Shown here: piece by piece, positions 1-8,111 of the stretch
Layout of the letters: each line of letters begins with the position of its first letter
How positions within the stretch are numbered: the stretch's first letter is position 1
Assembly (NCBI GenBank): GCA_937911965.1
Contig: CALDPL010000305.1
Span: 1-8,750, forward strand
Direction: 5' to 3'
Length of the DNA: 8,750 bases
Source: an uncultured Allomuricauda sp.
GTDB taxonomy: Bacteria; Bacteroidota; Bacteroidia; Flavobacteriales; Flavobacteriaceae
Position numbers and translations under genes: made by a program
Notes under the pieces: generated by a model
What the model saw: only the letters and a program-made list of their open reading frames with translations
Told to the model about the DNA's origin: nothing
Databases searched by the model: none

Positions 1-1
1 C

Positions 2-637
2 GATAAAGATTGGTTCGATGAATCACACTCCACCTATCAGCTCTATACCTTATATGAGCTGGACCCCAAGACCGATTTTGAAGCCTTTGAGGCAAAAGTC
101 AAATACTTTCAGGAACATTTTCCCGACCATCCCGAGACCATGGGGATCGGGTTTGCCTATGACTACTATAAAAAGGAGAAGGAAAAAAAGGAGGCCGGTA
201 CGTCCCGGAAGTCCCGTGTGGGGACAGCCTTTGTGGATGTCACTTCCGTGGATGTCGAAGGGAACACCTATCGCTTGTCCGATATCTTGAAGGAGAACAA
301 ATTGGTACTGGTGGATTTTTGGGCCTCATGGTGTGGGCCCTGCCGTGCAGAATTTCCGCATTTGCGCATGGCCTATGAGGATTATAGGGAAAAAGGTTTT
401 GAGATCTATGCCGTTTCCTTGGATGATAGCCAAAAGAAATGGCTGACCGCATTGGATGAGGAAAAGACAAGCTGGATCAATACCGTCGATCTGGAGGCGT
501 GGAAGTCACAAAGTGTCAAGGACTATGAAATATCGGGCATTCCCTATAATATTTTGGTCAATGCCGAAGGTGAGATATTGGGGGAATCCATACGGGGAAA
601 GGAACTGGAGGAATTTTTAAACGCCTATTTTAACTAA
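2..637 (+). CDS. TlpA-like thiol-disulfide oxidoreductase, 5'-truncated by the window edge
   Basis: The frame is open from the first bases of the window, so the ATG at 140 is internal and the gene begins upstream; 211 residues are visible. Residues about 1-70 form a charged helical stretch with a Lys/Glu-rich linker, as in the N-terminal extension of Bacteroidota TlpA proteins (often a DUF4369 domain, not visible here). The remainder is a thioredoxin fold: strand LVLVDFWAS, redox motif WCGPC (Cys about 111 and 114 of the visible part), and the cis-proline segment SGIPYNILV. Family members are exported and reduce or exchange disulfides in periplasmic proteins, for example during cytochrome c maturation or in stress responses. 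A signal peptide or lipobox cannot be assessed because the N-terminus is missing. The gene ends with TAA and no clear terminator follows. The fold assignment is firm; the substrate is unknown. Confidence 0.9.
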   Translation, partial: DKDWFDESHSTYQLYTLYELDPKTDFEAFEAKVKYFQEHFPDHPETMGIGFAYDYYKKEKEKKEAGTSRKSRVGTAFVDVTSVDVEGNTYRLSDILKENKLVLVDFWASWCGPCRAEFPHLRMAYEDYREKGFEIYAVSLDDSQKKWLTALDEEKTSWINTVDLEAWKSQSVKDYEISGIPYNILVNAEGEILGESIRGKELEEFLNAYFN

Positions 638-782
638 GGCACAAGACCATTTTTCATTGAATTGATTAGTATTTAATCCACCCCCTTTTTTTGTTCGAAC
701 GGTCCCGGTTTTGGTCATGGTCCGTGGAGCAAGGAGAATGGGGTGTGGTCAACTGCCACCTAAATTTTAAGACAACAACAGA

Positions 783-3587
783 ATGAAATATATTATCACA
801 GGCCTTTTATGCTTTGGGCTTTCGCTCATTGGATACACACAGGAACTGGATTTGAGCGCACCGCTACCAACCGATCCGGAAATCAAGAAGGGGGTTTTGC
901 CCAACGGGTTGACCTATTACATCAAAAATACCGATGTGACCCAAGGGGTCGCCAGTTATTATATCATCCAGAACGTGGGATCCATTTTGGAAAATGATAA
1001 TCAACGGGGGCTGGCGCATTTTTTGGAACACATGGCCTTTAACGGGACCAAAAACTTTGATGGCAAGGGTATTTTGAACACCATGCAGCAACATGGGCTG
1101 CTCTTTGGCCGGGACATCAATGCCTATACGTCCTTTGATGAGACCGTGTACAACATCAACAACGTCCCGACAACTTCGGAACTCATCGATACCGGCCTGT
1201 TGGTTTTGCATGACTGGTCCAATGCGCTGTTGTTGACCGATGATGAGATCGATGCCGAGCGGGGGGTCATCACCGAAGAATGGAGGACTCGCCAAAGTGG
1301 AGGGATGCGCATCTTGACCAAATCCCTTCCCTCGGTCTTCAACCATACCAAATATGCGGAGCGCATGCCCATAGGGACCATGGAGGTGGTCCAAAATTTT
1401 GAATACAAGGCCCTGCGCAACTTTTACCATGATTGGTACCGGACGGACCTGCAGGCCATTGCCATAGTCGGGGATGTGGACGTGGCGACGATCGAGGCCA
1501 AAATAAAGGAGCTGTTCTCAAAAATAGAATCGGTGAAAAATCCCAAAGAGCGATTCATTGTGGAAATACCGCAGAACGAGGAATTGTTGTTCACCATGGC
1601 CATGGACGATGAAGTGACGACCTCCAGTATATCCTTGGGCATTGTTCATCCCTACTCGCTGGAAGATAAAACCGTGGGCGATCTGAAGAAAACGGCATTG
1701 GACAACATGGCAATGAACATGCTGTCCAAAAGGGTGGGTGAACTATCCAGAAAGCCCGATGCCCCGTTTTTAGGCACCCATATCAACTATGGGGACCATT
1801 CACGGACCACCAAATCCTTCAATGTTTCCATCACCCCAAAACCTGACCAACAGTATGGAGCGTTCAAGACAGTGCTATCAGAAGTGGTACGGGCGGTGAA
1901 ATATGGCTTTACCGAAGCGGAGATCAAACGGACCATCGATGAGGTGAAGAACGATTATGAAAACCAGATCATCAAAAAGGACGATAGGCCACACGGTCAT
2001 CTCGTTTCCATCATCCAAAACAACTACTTGAGCAATGCGGCCATGACCGATATGGAACAGGAGTATGAACTGGTGAAGGTCATACTTGATAGCCTTGACC
2101 CTGATGAACTACATGATGCCATCAAGGAGCTATATAGTACCAAAAACAGGTTTTTATTGGTCACTGGGGTGAAGGGGCGGAACAATTTGACCAAAGCGGA
2201 AGTGGTGACCCTTATGGATGCCGTTGAGAATGATGAGACCCTCAAGCCCTATACCGATGGTTTTTTGGGCAAGACATTGGTGACAGGACTTGCCATTGAA
2301 CCAGGGAGCATTGTATCGGAGGAAGGGGATAGCTTGGGAGCCACCACATTTACCTTGAGCAATGGGGTGAAGGTGCATTATAAATTTGCCGATAAGAACA
2401 AGAACGATGTTCGCCTGAATGCCATCAGTTATGGGGGCAAGTCCCTGCTCTCCAACGATGACCTGCCCTCAGCCGATATGTTGGGCCATGTGATCAATGC
2501 CTCAGGTCTGGGGAACTATTCCCCAAGCGATCTGCCCAAGGTGTTGGCGGGGAAAACCGCTGGCACTGGCATCCATTTGGATGGTCTGACCGAAAGTGTT
2601 TCTGGACATGCAGCGACCAAGGATGTAGAGACCTTGATGCAAATGGTCCACCTGCGGTTTGTTGCGCCCCGTTTCGATATGGACGGATATAAAGTGGTCC
2701 TGGAAAATGCGAGAAACTATAGGATAAGCCGGAGTGAGAACCTAGGTGAAAAGATGGCGGATAGTACCACCATAGCCCTGTATGGAAAAGATCACCCCAA
2801 ACGGCGTTTGTTCGATGAGCAATACATCAACGATGCGTCCTTCGAAAGGATGAAGTCCATCTATAGGGACCGGTTTGGCAATGCCGCTGATTTTGAGTTT
2901 TTCGTGGTGGGTGACGTGGCCAAGGATTCCCTTAAACCCCTATTGGAAACCTATATCGCCAATATCCCGACCGATATGGCAAGGGAACAATGGAAGGATA
3001 ATTCGGATGCCTGGGTCAAGGATGTCATTGAAAAAGAGATCTATATAAAAATGGAGGACCCCAAGAGCTCGGTCCGGATAGCCTATAAGAACGACATGGC
3101 ATACAGCTTGAGAAATGCCATGTTGGCCAGGACCTTGGGCGATATCTTGACCTTGCGGTACATCGATACACTCCGGGAGGAGGAAGGGGGGACCTATGGG
3201 GCAAGGGCCCATGGCAATCTCTCCAAGCGACCGGTGCATGAAGCCTCCGTCTTTGTGAACTTTGATTGCAATCCCGATAAGGTGGAATCCTTGACCGCCA
3301 TTGTTCATAATGAAATTGCGAAAATTGCCAAGGGGGACATCCAACAACTCGACCTTGACAAAACGCTGACCAGTTATCTGAAGGAACGAAAACAGCACAA
3401 GGACTACAATAGTTTTGATATGGACCTGCTGACGACCTTTTACAGGGAAGGGTATGATATGGATGACCCGATGAATTTTGAGAATATCATACAGTCGATT
3501 ACCACAAAGGATGTCCAAGCGTTCACCCAGGAATTGCTGAAAGAGGCCAAGTCCTATACCATTGTGTTCAAACCGAAAAAACCATAA
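783..3587 (+). CDS. Secreted M16 family zinc metallopeptidase (pitrilysin/insulinase-like)
   Basis: This complete 934-residue protein has an apparent N-terminal signal peptide (hydrophobic run within residues 3-18, then YTQ-ELD), suggesting a periplasmic enzyme. The N-terminal half carries the inverted zinc motif HFLEH (His79, Glu82 catalytic, His83). ERGVITEEW follows, where Glu166 fits the third zinc ligand and Glu159, seven residues before, fits the conserved supporting glutamate. The C-terminal half contains the Arg-x6-Tyr pair (Arg798, Tyr805 in REEEGGTYG) that completes the active site in pitrilysin and insulin-degrading enzyme, with the same seven-residue spacing. Both halves needed for the clamshell fold are therefore in one chain, and the length matches long M16 proteins of Bacteroidota. 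The first in-frame ATG precedes the signal peptide directly; no Shine-Dalgarno is evident, as usual in this phylum. It degrades or processes peptides; the substrate is unknown. It appears monocistronic, ending before a terminator. Confidence 0.95.
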   Translation: MKYIITGLLCFGLSLIGYTQELDLSAPLPTDPEIKKGVLPNGLTYYIKNTDVTQGVASYYIIQNVGSILENDNQRGLAHFLEHMAFNGTKNFDGKGILNTMQQHGLLFGRDINAYTSFDETVYNINNVPTTSELIDTGLLVLHDWSNALLLTDDEIDAERGVITEEWRTRQSGGMRILTKSLPSVFNHTKYAERMPIGTMEVVQNFEYKALRNFYHDWYRTDLQAIAIVGDVDVATIEAKIKELFSKIESVKNPKERFIVEIPQNEELLFTMAMDDEVTTSSISLGIVHPYSLEDKTVGDLKKTALDNMAMNMLSKRVGELSRKPDAPFLGTHINYGDHSRTTKSFNVSITPKPDQQYGAFKTVLSEVVRAVKYGFTEAEIKRTIDEVKNDYENQIIKKDDRPHGHLVSIIQNNYLSNAAMTDMEQEYELVKVILDSLDPDELHDAIKELYSTKNRFLLVTGVKGRNNLTKAEVVTLMDAVENDETLKPYTDGFLGKTLVTGLAIEPGSIVSEEGDSLGATTFTLSNGVKVHYKFADKNKNDVRLNAISYGGKSLLSNDDLPSADMLGHVINASGLGNYSPSDLPKVLAGKTAGTGIHLDGLTESVSGHAATKDVETLMQMVHLRFVAPRFDMDGYKVVLENARNYRISRSENLGEKMADSTTIALYGKDHPKRRLFDEQYINDASFERMKSIYRDRFGNAADFEFFVVGDVAKDSLKPLLETYIANIPTDMAREQWKDNSDAWVKDVIEKEIYIKMEDPKSSVRIAYKNDMAYSLRNAMLARTLGDILTLRYIDTLREEEGGTYGARAHGNLSKRPVHEASVFVNFDCNPDKVESLTAIVHNEIAKIAKGDIQQLDLDKTLTSYLKERKQHKDYNSFDMDLLTTFYREGYDMDDPMNFENIIQSITTKDVQAFTQELLKEAKSYTIVFKPKKP

Positions 3588-3650
3588 TTAAAAATAGGAT
3601 TCCGGAAATTTTTGTTTTCAAGTTTTGGATTAGCTCCCTATTTCTTAACC

Positions 3651-3676
3651 AAAGGGTGCAGTACTGCACCCTTTTT
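3651..3676 (+). terminator. Intrinsic terminator after the M16 peptidase gene
   Basis: A perfect inverted repeat has arms GGGTGCA (3654-3660) and TGCACCC (3665-3671) around GTAC. It is followed immediately by TTTTT and preceded by AAA, so symmetry extends over 24 bases (3651-3674). A GC-rich stem plus U-tract is the classic rho-independent design. It lies 63 bases after the peptidase stop and only 13 bases before the ATG of the next gene. That next gene therefore needs either a promoter upstream of the hairpin (which would transcribe through it) or some read-through. Confidence 0.85.
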
Positions 3677-3689
3677 AAATGTTCTAAAA

Positions 3690-4136
3690 ATGAAAAGACT
3701 CGTATTGCTCGCCCTATTGCTAAGCTTTTTTTACAGTAAGGCACAGATGTATGATCCCGTGAAATGGACCACGACCGTCAAACAGGTGTCCAATACGGAT
3801 TATGATCTGATGGCCACGGCCACTATAGAGGACCAATGGCACCTGTATTCCCAAAGCGTTCCTGATAATGGGCCATTGCCCACCACCTTCATTTTCAAGG
3901 GTAGTGAACAGTACCTTAAAAAAGGCAACACACGGGAGGAAAGCGGGCATACCGTGGAAGACCCTATCTTCAATATGGAAATCAAATATTTTGAGACCAA
4001 GGCCACCTTTGTGCAGCGCATCAAGGTAAAGGGTAAAAAGGGGTTCCGCATCGAAGCCGTGGTGGAGTTTATGGTATGTGATGACAGCAAGTGTCTGCCC
4101 CCAAAGGAAGTGGATTTGATTTTTGAGGTCAAATGA
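3690..4136 (+). CDS. Stand-alone DsbD alpha-like periplasmic thiol-disulfide domain protein
   Basis: The gene encodes 148 residues. ATG at 3690 was preferred over the in-frame ATG at 3612 because it begins directly with a signal peptide (MKRLVLLALLLSFFYSKAQ), whereas the longer version would read through the terminator hairpin. The mature part is an immunoglobulin-like domain resembling the N-terminal (alpha) domain of DsbD: PVKWTTTV near the start, a W-x-LYSQ segment, and a C-terminal VCDDSKCLPP motif with redox-active Cys130 and Cys135. In DsbD this domain accepts electrons from the thioredoxin-like gamma domain and passes them to periplasmic partners. Here it is encoded alone, 31 bases before a full DsbD that has its own closely similar alpha domain, so it looks like a tandem duplicate acting as a soluble electron carrier or shuttle. 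No membrane segment exists beyond the signal peptide. Its exact partner is inferred, not shown. Confidence 0.85.
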   Translation: MKRLVLLALLLSFFYSKAQMYDPVKWTTTVKQVSNTDYDLMATATIEDQWHLYSQSVPDNGPLPTTFIFKGSEQYLKKGNTREESGHTVEDPIFNMEIKYFETKATFVQRIKVKGKKGFRIEAVVEFMVCDDSKCLPPKEVDLIFEVK

Positions 4137-4167
4137 TCTTGCTTTCATCTTAGGGAAAATCAGAAAT

Positions 4168-6144
4168 ATGGAACGTGTGAAAGCGAAATTATTGTTTGCC
4201 TTGTTCTTGGTCACTTGTGCATTGAGCGCACAGGACATCAAACCTGTACAGTGGACGACCTCGGTGGAAAAAATATCGGATACGGAATATCGTCTCATCT
4301 CCAGGGCATCGATGGAAAAAGGATGGTATTTGTTGGGACAGGAAGTCACGGGAGATGGTATTTCCCCGACCATGTTCCTATATGATATCAATGCCTCCAC
4401 AAAATTGTTGGGCAATACCGAAGAGGAAGCAGGTGCCAAGGTTCGGGAACCTGTTCATGGCCTTATGGTAAAAGGTTTTGTAGAAGAGGCTGTTTTTGAG
4501 CAAAAGGTAGAGGTCTCGGCAACGGTATCCAAGATTCAGGGTTTTGTTGAATATATGGTATGTGATGATACTCGCTGTCTGCCCCCTGCGGAAGAGGAAT
4601 TGGTATTTGACCTGAACGGTCTGCGAGCCATTAAATCCAGCACCAATGATCATGTGGAGAACAATGCTTTGCCCGGGACCGATGACCTGGTCGAAGAAGA
4701 TATGGGAGCTGATGACGGGAAAGGGCTATGGTCCATTTTTCTTATCGCCTTCATCTCCGGTTTTGCGGCCCTGCTGACGCCCTGTGTGTTCCCGATGATC
4801 CCCATGACCGTCAGTTTCTTCACCAAACAGAGCAAGACCCGAGCACAGGGGATCAAGAGCGCTATTTTTTATGGCATCTCGATCGTATTGATCTATGTGG
4901 TACTGGGGTCTTTGGTAACCGCCATTTTTGGGGCGGATTCGTTGAACGCCCTTTCGACCAACGTATGGTTCAACCTTGTCTTTTTTATCCTCCTTGTCGT
5001 TTTTGCGGCATCGTTCCTCGGGGCATTCGAAATCGTGCTTCCGTACTCGTGGGCAAACAAAGTGGACAAACAGGCGGTCAAGGGAGGGGTCATCGGTATA
5101 TTGTTCATGGCCCTGGCCCTGGCCATTGTTTCCTTTTCCTGTACGGGCCCCATCGTGGGAACCTTATTGGTCGAGGCAGCGGGCAAAGGGGGAATGGCGC
5201 CCATAATTGGCATGCTCGGCTTCTCTTTGGCACTTGCACTGCCCTTTATGTTTTTTGCGCTTTTTCCCGGGTGGTTGAACTCCCTTCCGAAATCCGGAGG
5301 GTGGCTGAATTCCGTAAAGGTCTTTTTGGGCTTTTTGGAACTGGCCCTGGCCTTTAAGTTCCTCTCCAACGCTGACCTGGTATTGCAATTGCACTGGTTG
5401 GAAAGGGAGCTGTTCCTGGCCATATGGATTGCCATTTTCGGGATATTGGCCCTGTACCTGTTCGGGAAGATACCATTGCCCCATGATTCCCAAATACAAC
5501 ATATCTCGGTTGGCAGGCTCGGATTGGGACTGTTGACATTTGCCTTTACCCTGTACCTTGTCCCTGGGCTTTGGGGGGCTCCCTTGAAGTTGATAAGCGG
5601 CTTCCCCCCGCCCATGCACTACAGTGAATCCCCGAACGGGGTCGGGTCTGTAAGTACGATGGGCAGGCCTTTTACGGACAAACCGCTTCCTGAAGGAGCA
5701 ACTTATGGTCCACACGACATTGTCACATTCAAAGATTACGAAAAGGGGATGGCACACGCCAAAAAAGTGGGCAAGCCCGTGTTGATTGACTTTACGGGGC
5801 ATGCCTGTGTGAACTGTAGAAAAATGGAGGAATGGGTATGGAGCGAACCGCAAATACAGGATATCCTCAACAATGAGGTGGTACTGGTTTCCCTATATGT
5901 GGATGATAAGCGGGAGCTGCCGGAAGACCAACACTATGTTTCTGAGGCAACGGGGAAGAAAATCAAGACCATCGGGAGCAAATGGAGCGATTTCCAGATC
6001 AGGGAATATAGGGCCAATGCCCAGCCCTACTATGTCTTGGTGGATCATGCTGGGAACAAACTCAATGCACCTGTGGGTTATACCCCGGATGTAGAAGCGT
6101 ATGGATTTTGGTTGAGACAGGGCGTCGATAGGTATGGACAGTAA
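4168..6144 (+). CDS. dsbD: Thiol:disulfide interchange protein DsbD (protein-disulfide reductase)
   Basis: The protein has 658 residues and three classic modules. A signal peptide (about 1-21, LVTCALSAQ) is followed by the alpha domain with VCDDTRCLPP (Cys132, Cys137). The central beta domain has about eight membrane helices between residues 187 and 470, with one cysteine in helix 1 (LTPCVFPMIP, Cys206) and one in helix 4 (SFSCTGP, Cys325), the pair that takes electrons from cytoplasmic thioredoxin. The C-terminal gamma thioredoxin domain (about 510-658) has HACVNCRK (Cys547, Cys550) and a cis-proline near Pro620 (AQPYYVLVD). All three cysteine pairs are present, so an active inner-membrane electron conduit is expected. 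ATG at 4168 was chosen over 4123 because the signal peptide starts there; the 4123 start would overlap the previous gene and add a charged leader. The last bases overlap the next gene, indicating an operon. Confidence 0.95.
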   Translation: MERVKAKLLFALFLVTCALSAQDIKPVQWTTSVEKISDTEYRLISRASMEKGWYLLGQEVTGDGISPTMFLYDINASTKLLGNTEEEAGAKVREPVHGLMVKGFVEEAVFEQKVEVSATVSKIQGFVEYMVCDDTRCLPPAEEELVFDLNGLRAIKSSTNDHVENNALPGTDDLVEEDMGADDGKGLWSIFLIAFISGFAALLTPCVFPMIPMTVSFFTKQSKTRAQGIKSAIFYGISIVLIYVVLGSLVTAIFGADSLNALSTNVWFNLVFFILLVVFAASFLGAFEIVLPYSWANKVDKQAVKGGVIGILFMALALAIVSFSCTGPIVGTLLVEAAGKGGMAPIIGMLGFSLALALPFMFFALFPGWLNSLPKSGGWLNSVKVFLGFLELALAFKFLSNADLVLQLHWLERELFLAIWIAIFGILALYLFGKIPLPHDSQIQHISVGRLGLGLLTFAFTLYLVPGLWGAPLKLISGFPPPMHYSESPNGVGSVSTMGRPFTDKPLPEGATYGPHDIVTFKDYEKGMAHAKKVGKPVLIDFTGHACVNCRKMEEWVWSEPQIQDILNNEVVLVSLYVDDKRELPEDQHYVSEATGKKIKTIGSKWSDFQIREYRANAQPYYVLVDHAGNKLNAPVGYTPDVEAYGFWLRQGVDRYGQ

Positions 6145-7630
6145 TGGCTTTATTAAAGATCTTATGGAAAATATGTTGCAAGCGAACATGAACATGGAAG
6201 CACACTTTAGGGAAATCAGGGAGGGGGTGATCGGCAACAACGGGTATTTTAGGTCACCCTATGGGACCCAGAAAATCCTGTATGCCGATTGGATGGCCAC
6301 CGGGAGATTGTACCGTCCCATAGAGGAGAAGCTGATGGATGACCTGGGTCCCTATCTTGCAAATACCCATTCCTATTCAAGTGAGACAGGAAAGGTAACT
6401 TCTGAACGCTATTGGGAGGCCCGGGAACGCATCAAAAGGCATGTGAATGCCGATGGGGATGATGTATTGGTGACCACAGGCAGTGGTATGACGGGGGCAT
6501 TGGCCCGGTTACAGAGTATCATGGGCCTCAAAGGACAACGGCCGTCCGACCCAAGGGAGGTGCCCGTGGTGTTCATCACCCACATGGAACACCACTCCAA
6601 TCAGGTGTCCTGGATGGAAACAATGGCCGATGTGGTGATTGTTCCTCCCGGGGAAGATTTGATGCCCTCTCCCGATAGCTTGGATGAACTGTTGGGGAAC
6701 TATGGGGATAGGACCCTTAAGATAGGCGCATTCACCGCATGCTCCAATGTGACAGGTGAGGTGACCGACCACAAGCGTTTGGCTAAGACCATGCATGCCC
6801 ATGGGGGCATCTGCTTCTTTGACTTTGCCGCATCCGCTCCCTATGTGGATATCGATATGCATCCTTCGGACCCTGAATGTGGTATGGATGCCATTTTCTT
6901 TTCGCCACACAAGTTCTTGGGCGGGCCGGGAGCATGTGGGGTGCTGATCTTCAATAAGTGGCTGTACAGAAGCAAAAGCCCGGACATCCCAGGTGGAGGT
7001 AATGTGAAATGGACCACACCCTGGGGAACACATGCATTTTTTGGGGAGGTGGAGCTAAGGGAGGATGGGGGAACCCCAGGGATAGTCCAGACCATAAAGG
7101 CTGCTCTTGCCCTGCAATTAAAAGATAGAATGGACACCAAACTTATGGTCATAAAGGAACAGGCTTTGCTGGGGCTTTTTCGGGAAGAACTCAAGGATCT
7201 TGGGGAAATACACTATTTGGGAAATGAGGATACCCAACGTATCGGCTGTCTGTCCTTTAACCTCAAGGATATCCATTATAACCTAGTGGTCCGTCTGCTC
7301 AATGACCGCTTCGGGATTCAGGTCAGGGGAGGGTGGTCCTGCGCAAGTACCTTTGCCCATTATCTTTTCGGTCTGGACGAGGCCAGTTCTTCACGGATAA
7401 TGGATGGAATCGATCGAAAAAATCTCCACTATAAGCCAGGGTGGGTCCGTATCTCCCTTCACCCTATTATGGATGCAGATGAGGTGAGATATATTACCGG
7501 GGCCCTCCGGGAAATTGGGTACAATAGGGAGGAATGGGGCAAGGATTATCGGTACAATCCTATGAACAATGAATACGAATACCTGCATAAGAATCCTATG
7601 GACCAGGGGAGGGATTCCTTTTTTGAATGA
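6134..7630 (+). CDS. Class V aminotransferase / cysteine desulfurase-like PLP-dependent enzyme
   Basis: The product is 498 residues of fold-type I PLP enzyme. Landmarks in order: SGMTGALARLQ (about 117-127), the phosphate-binding region; EHHSN (152-156), the His that stacks on the cofactor in SufS/NifS relatives; FFDFAASAPY with Asp230, which pairs with the pyridine nitrogen; SPHKFLGGPG with Lys260, the Schiff-base lysine; and VRGGWSCASTFAHYLF, placing Cys403 where SufS-type desulfurases have their catalytic cysteine. The Gln that normally follows the Asp (DGAQ) is replaced by Ala233. An additional polar, Tyr/Asn-rich tail covers about 465-498. The ATG overlaps the last 11 bases of dsbD; an in-frame ATG at 6164 would avoid the overlap and is a possible alternative start. 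No signal peptide is seen, so it is cytoplasmic. The substrate could be cysteine, selenocysteine or another amino acid; the family call is firm, the reaction is not. Confidence 0.85.
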   Translation: MDSNGFIKDLMENMLQANMNMEAHFREIREGVIGNNGYFRSPYGTQKILYADWMATGRLYRPIEEKLMDDLGPYLANTHSYSSETGKVTSERYWEARERIKRHVNADGDDVLVTTGSGMTGALARLQSIMGLKGQRPSDPREVPVVFITHMEHHSNQVSWMETMADVVIVPPGEDLMPSPDSLDELLGNYGDRTLKIGAFTACSNVTGEVTDHKRLAKTMHAHGGICFFDFAASAPYVDIDMHPSDPECGMDAIFFSPHKFLGGPGACGVLIFNKWLYRSKSPDIPGGGNVKWTTPWGTHAFFGEVELREDGGTPGIVQTIKAALALQLKDRMDTKLMVIKEQALLGLFREELKDLGEIHYLGNEDTQRIGCLSFNLKDIHYNLVVRLLNDRFGIQVRGGWSCASTFAHYLFGLDEASSSRIMDGIDRKNLHYKPGWVRISLHPIMDADEVRYITGALREIGYNREEWGKDYRYNPMNNEYEYLHKNPMDQGRDSFFE

Positions 7631-7660
7631 TAGGACAATATTTTTTTTGAGTTGGTCAGG

Positions 7661-7690
7661 GAGGCAGTCCCCTTTTTTGGGGGCGGCCTC
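7661..7690. repeat. Imperfect hairpin with CCCC-T6-GGGG tip
   Basis: GAGGC (7661-7665) can pair with GCCTC (7686-7690), and inside it CCCC (7669-7672) with GGGG (7679-7682) across a six-T loop, leaving a small internal loop. It lies 30 bases after the stop of the PLP enzyme gene. A T-run (7641-7648) precedes it and none follows, so it does not look like a standard intrinsic terminator on the + strand. It may still stabilise or end the operon transcript. Confidence 0.4.
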
Positions 7691-7875
7691 TCAAAAGGAT
7701 GGGGAGACCTATGGTATACCGCAACTCAATGGCTTTTTTGATGGGTGGACGGTTCTTTTTTGCGTGTCCCTCTTGGGACCGGGCTTTCCGTTGCAAGGCC
7801 ACCCTGATGTGACAAGAGCGGGCTTTTCACTGCAATCCCTCACGCGTGGGTGGGGGATGAATGAAGGATGTGGTA

Positions 7876-8034
7876 TCATTGACAAAACAGGCTTGCCCAG
7901 CTCAAAGTTGTCCAAAGTTTAAAGCTATCCCAACGCTTTTTGTCCGCCGCCAGTACTTTTTGGATCTTGTTGATTTTGGCTTAAATGCGTTCGGCTTGTT
8001 TGGGGGTCGGGTGGGATTTTGTTTGTATTTGATT
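7876..8034 (-). pseudogene. Possible gene remnant on the minus strand, unrecognised
   Basis: Reading the minus strand from about 8034 gives a coding-like stretch (KSHPTPKQAERI), then an in-frame TAA (7981-7983). In the same frame AKINKIQKVLAADKKRW and FKLWTTLSW follow, ending at TGA (7876-7878). The Lys/Ala/Gln-rich helical pattern and continuity across the stop look like part of a decayed small protein gene rather than random sequence. No start codon is convincing and no family is recognised with certainty. It may equally be chance. Confidence 0.25.
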
Positions 8035-8111
8035 CAAAAATAATGGAAAACACCTTGGATTGGAAGCGGGCAAACAATGGTTCAATTTACTATAGTTGTG
8101 CTCCTTGTAAA

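Noticed and set aside
693..700. GTTCGAAC palindrome after a pyrimidine tract
   Set aside because: An 8-base palindrome alone is expected by chance and shows no terminator or operator context.
761..768. TAAATTTT just before the M16 peptidase ATG, similar to a Bacteroidota -7 box
   Set aside because: No TTTG or TTG is found about 20 bases upstream, so the two-part promoter pattern is not met.
864..1430. Long minus-strand open frame within the M16 peptidase gene
   Set aside because: It lies opposite a gene with complete active-site motifs, its translation shows no domain, and it is explained as an antisense shadow.
4728..5357. 209-codon plus-strand frame inside dsbD
   Set aside because: It overlaps the membrane domain of dsbD in another frame; the dsbD frame carries all conserved cysteines and membrane helices.
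7569..7922. 117-codon plus-strand frame overlapping the end of the PLP enzyme gene
   Set aside because: It has low-complexity, Gly/Phe-rich translation without motifs, and its start lies inside the coding end of the preceding gene.
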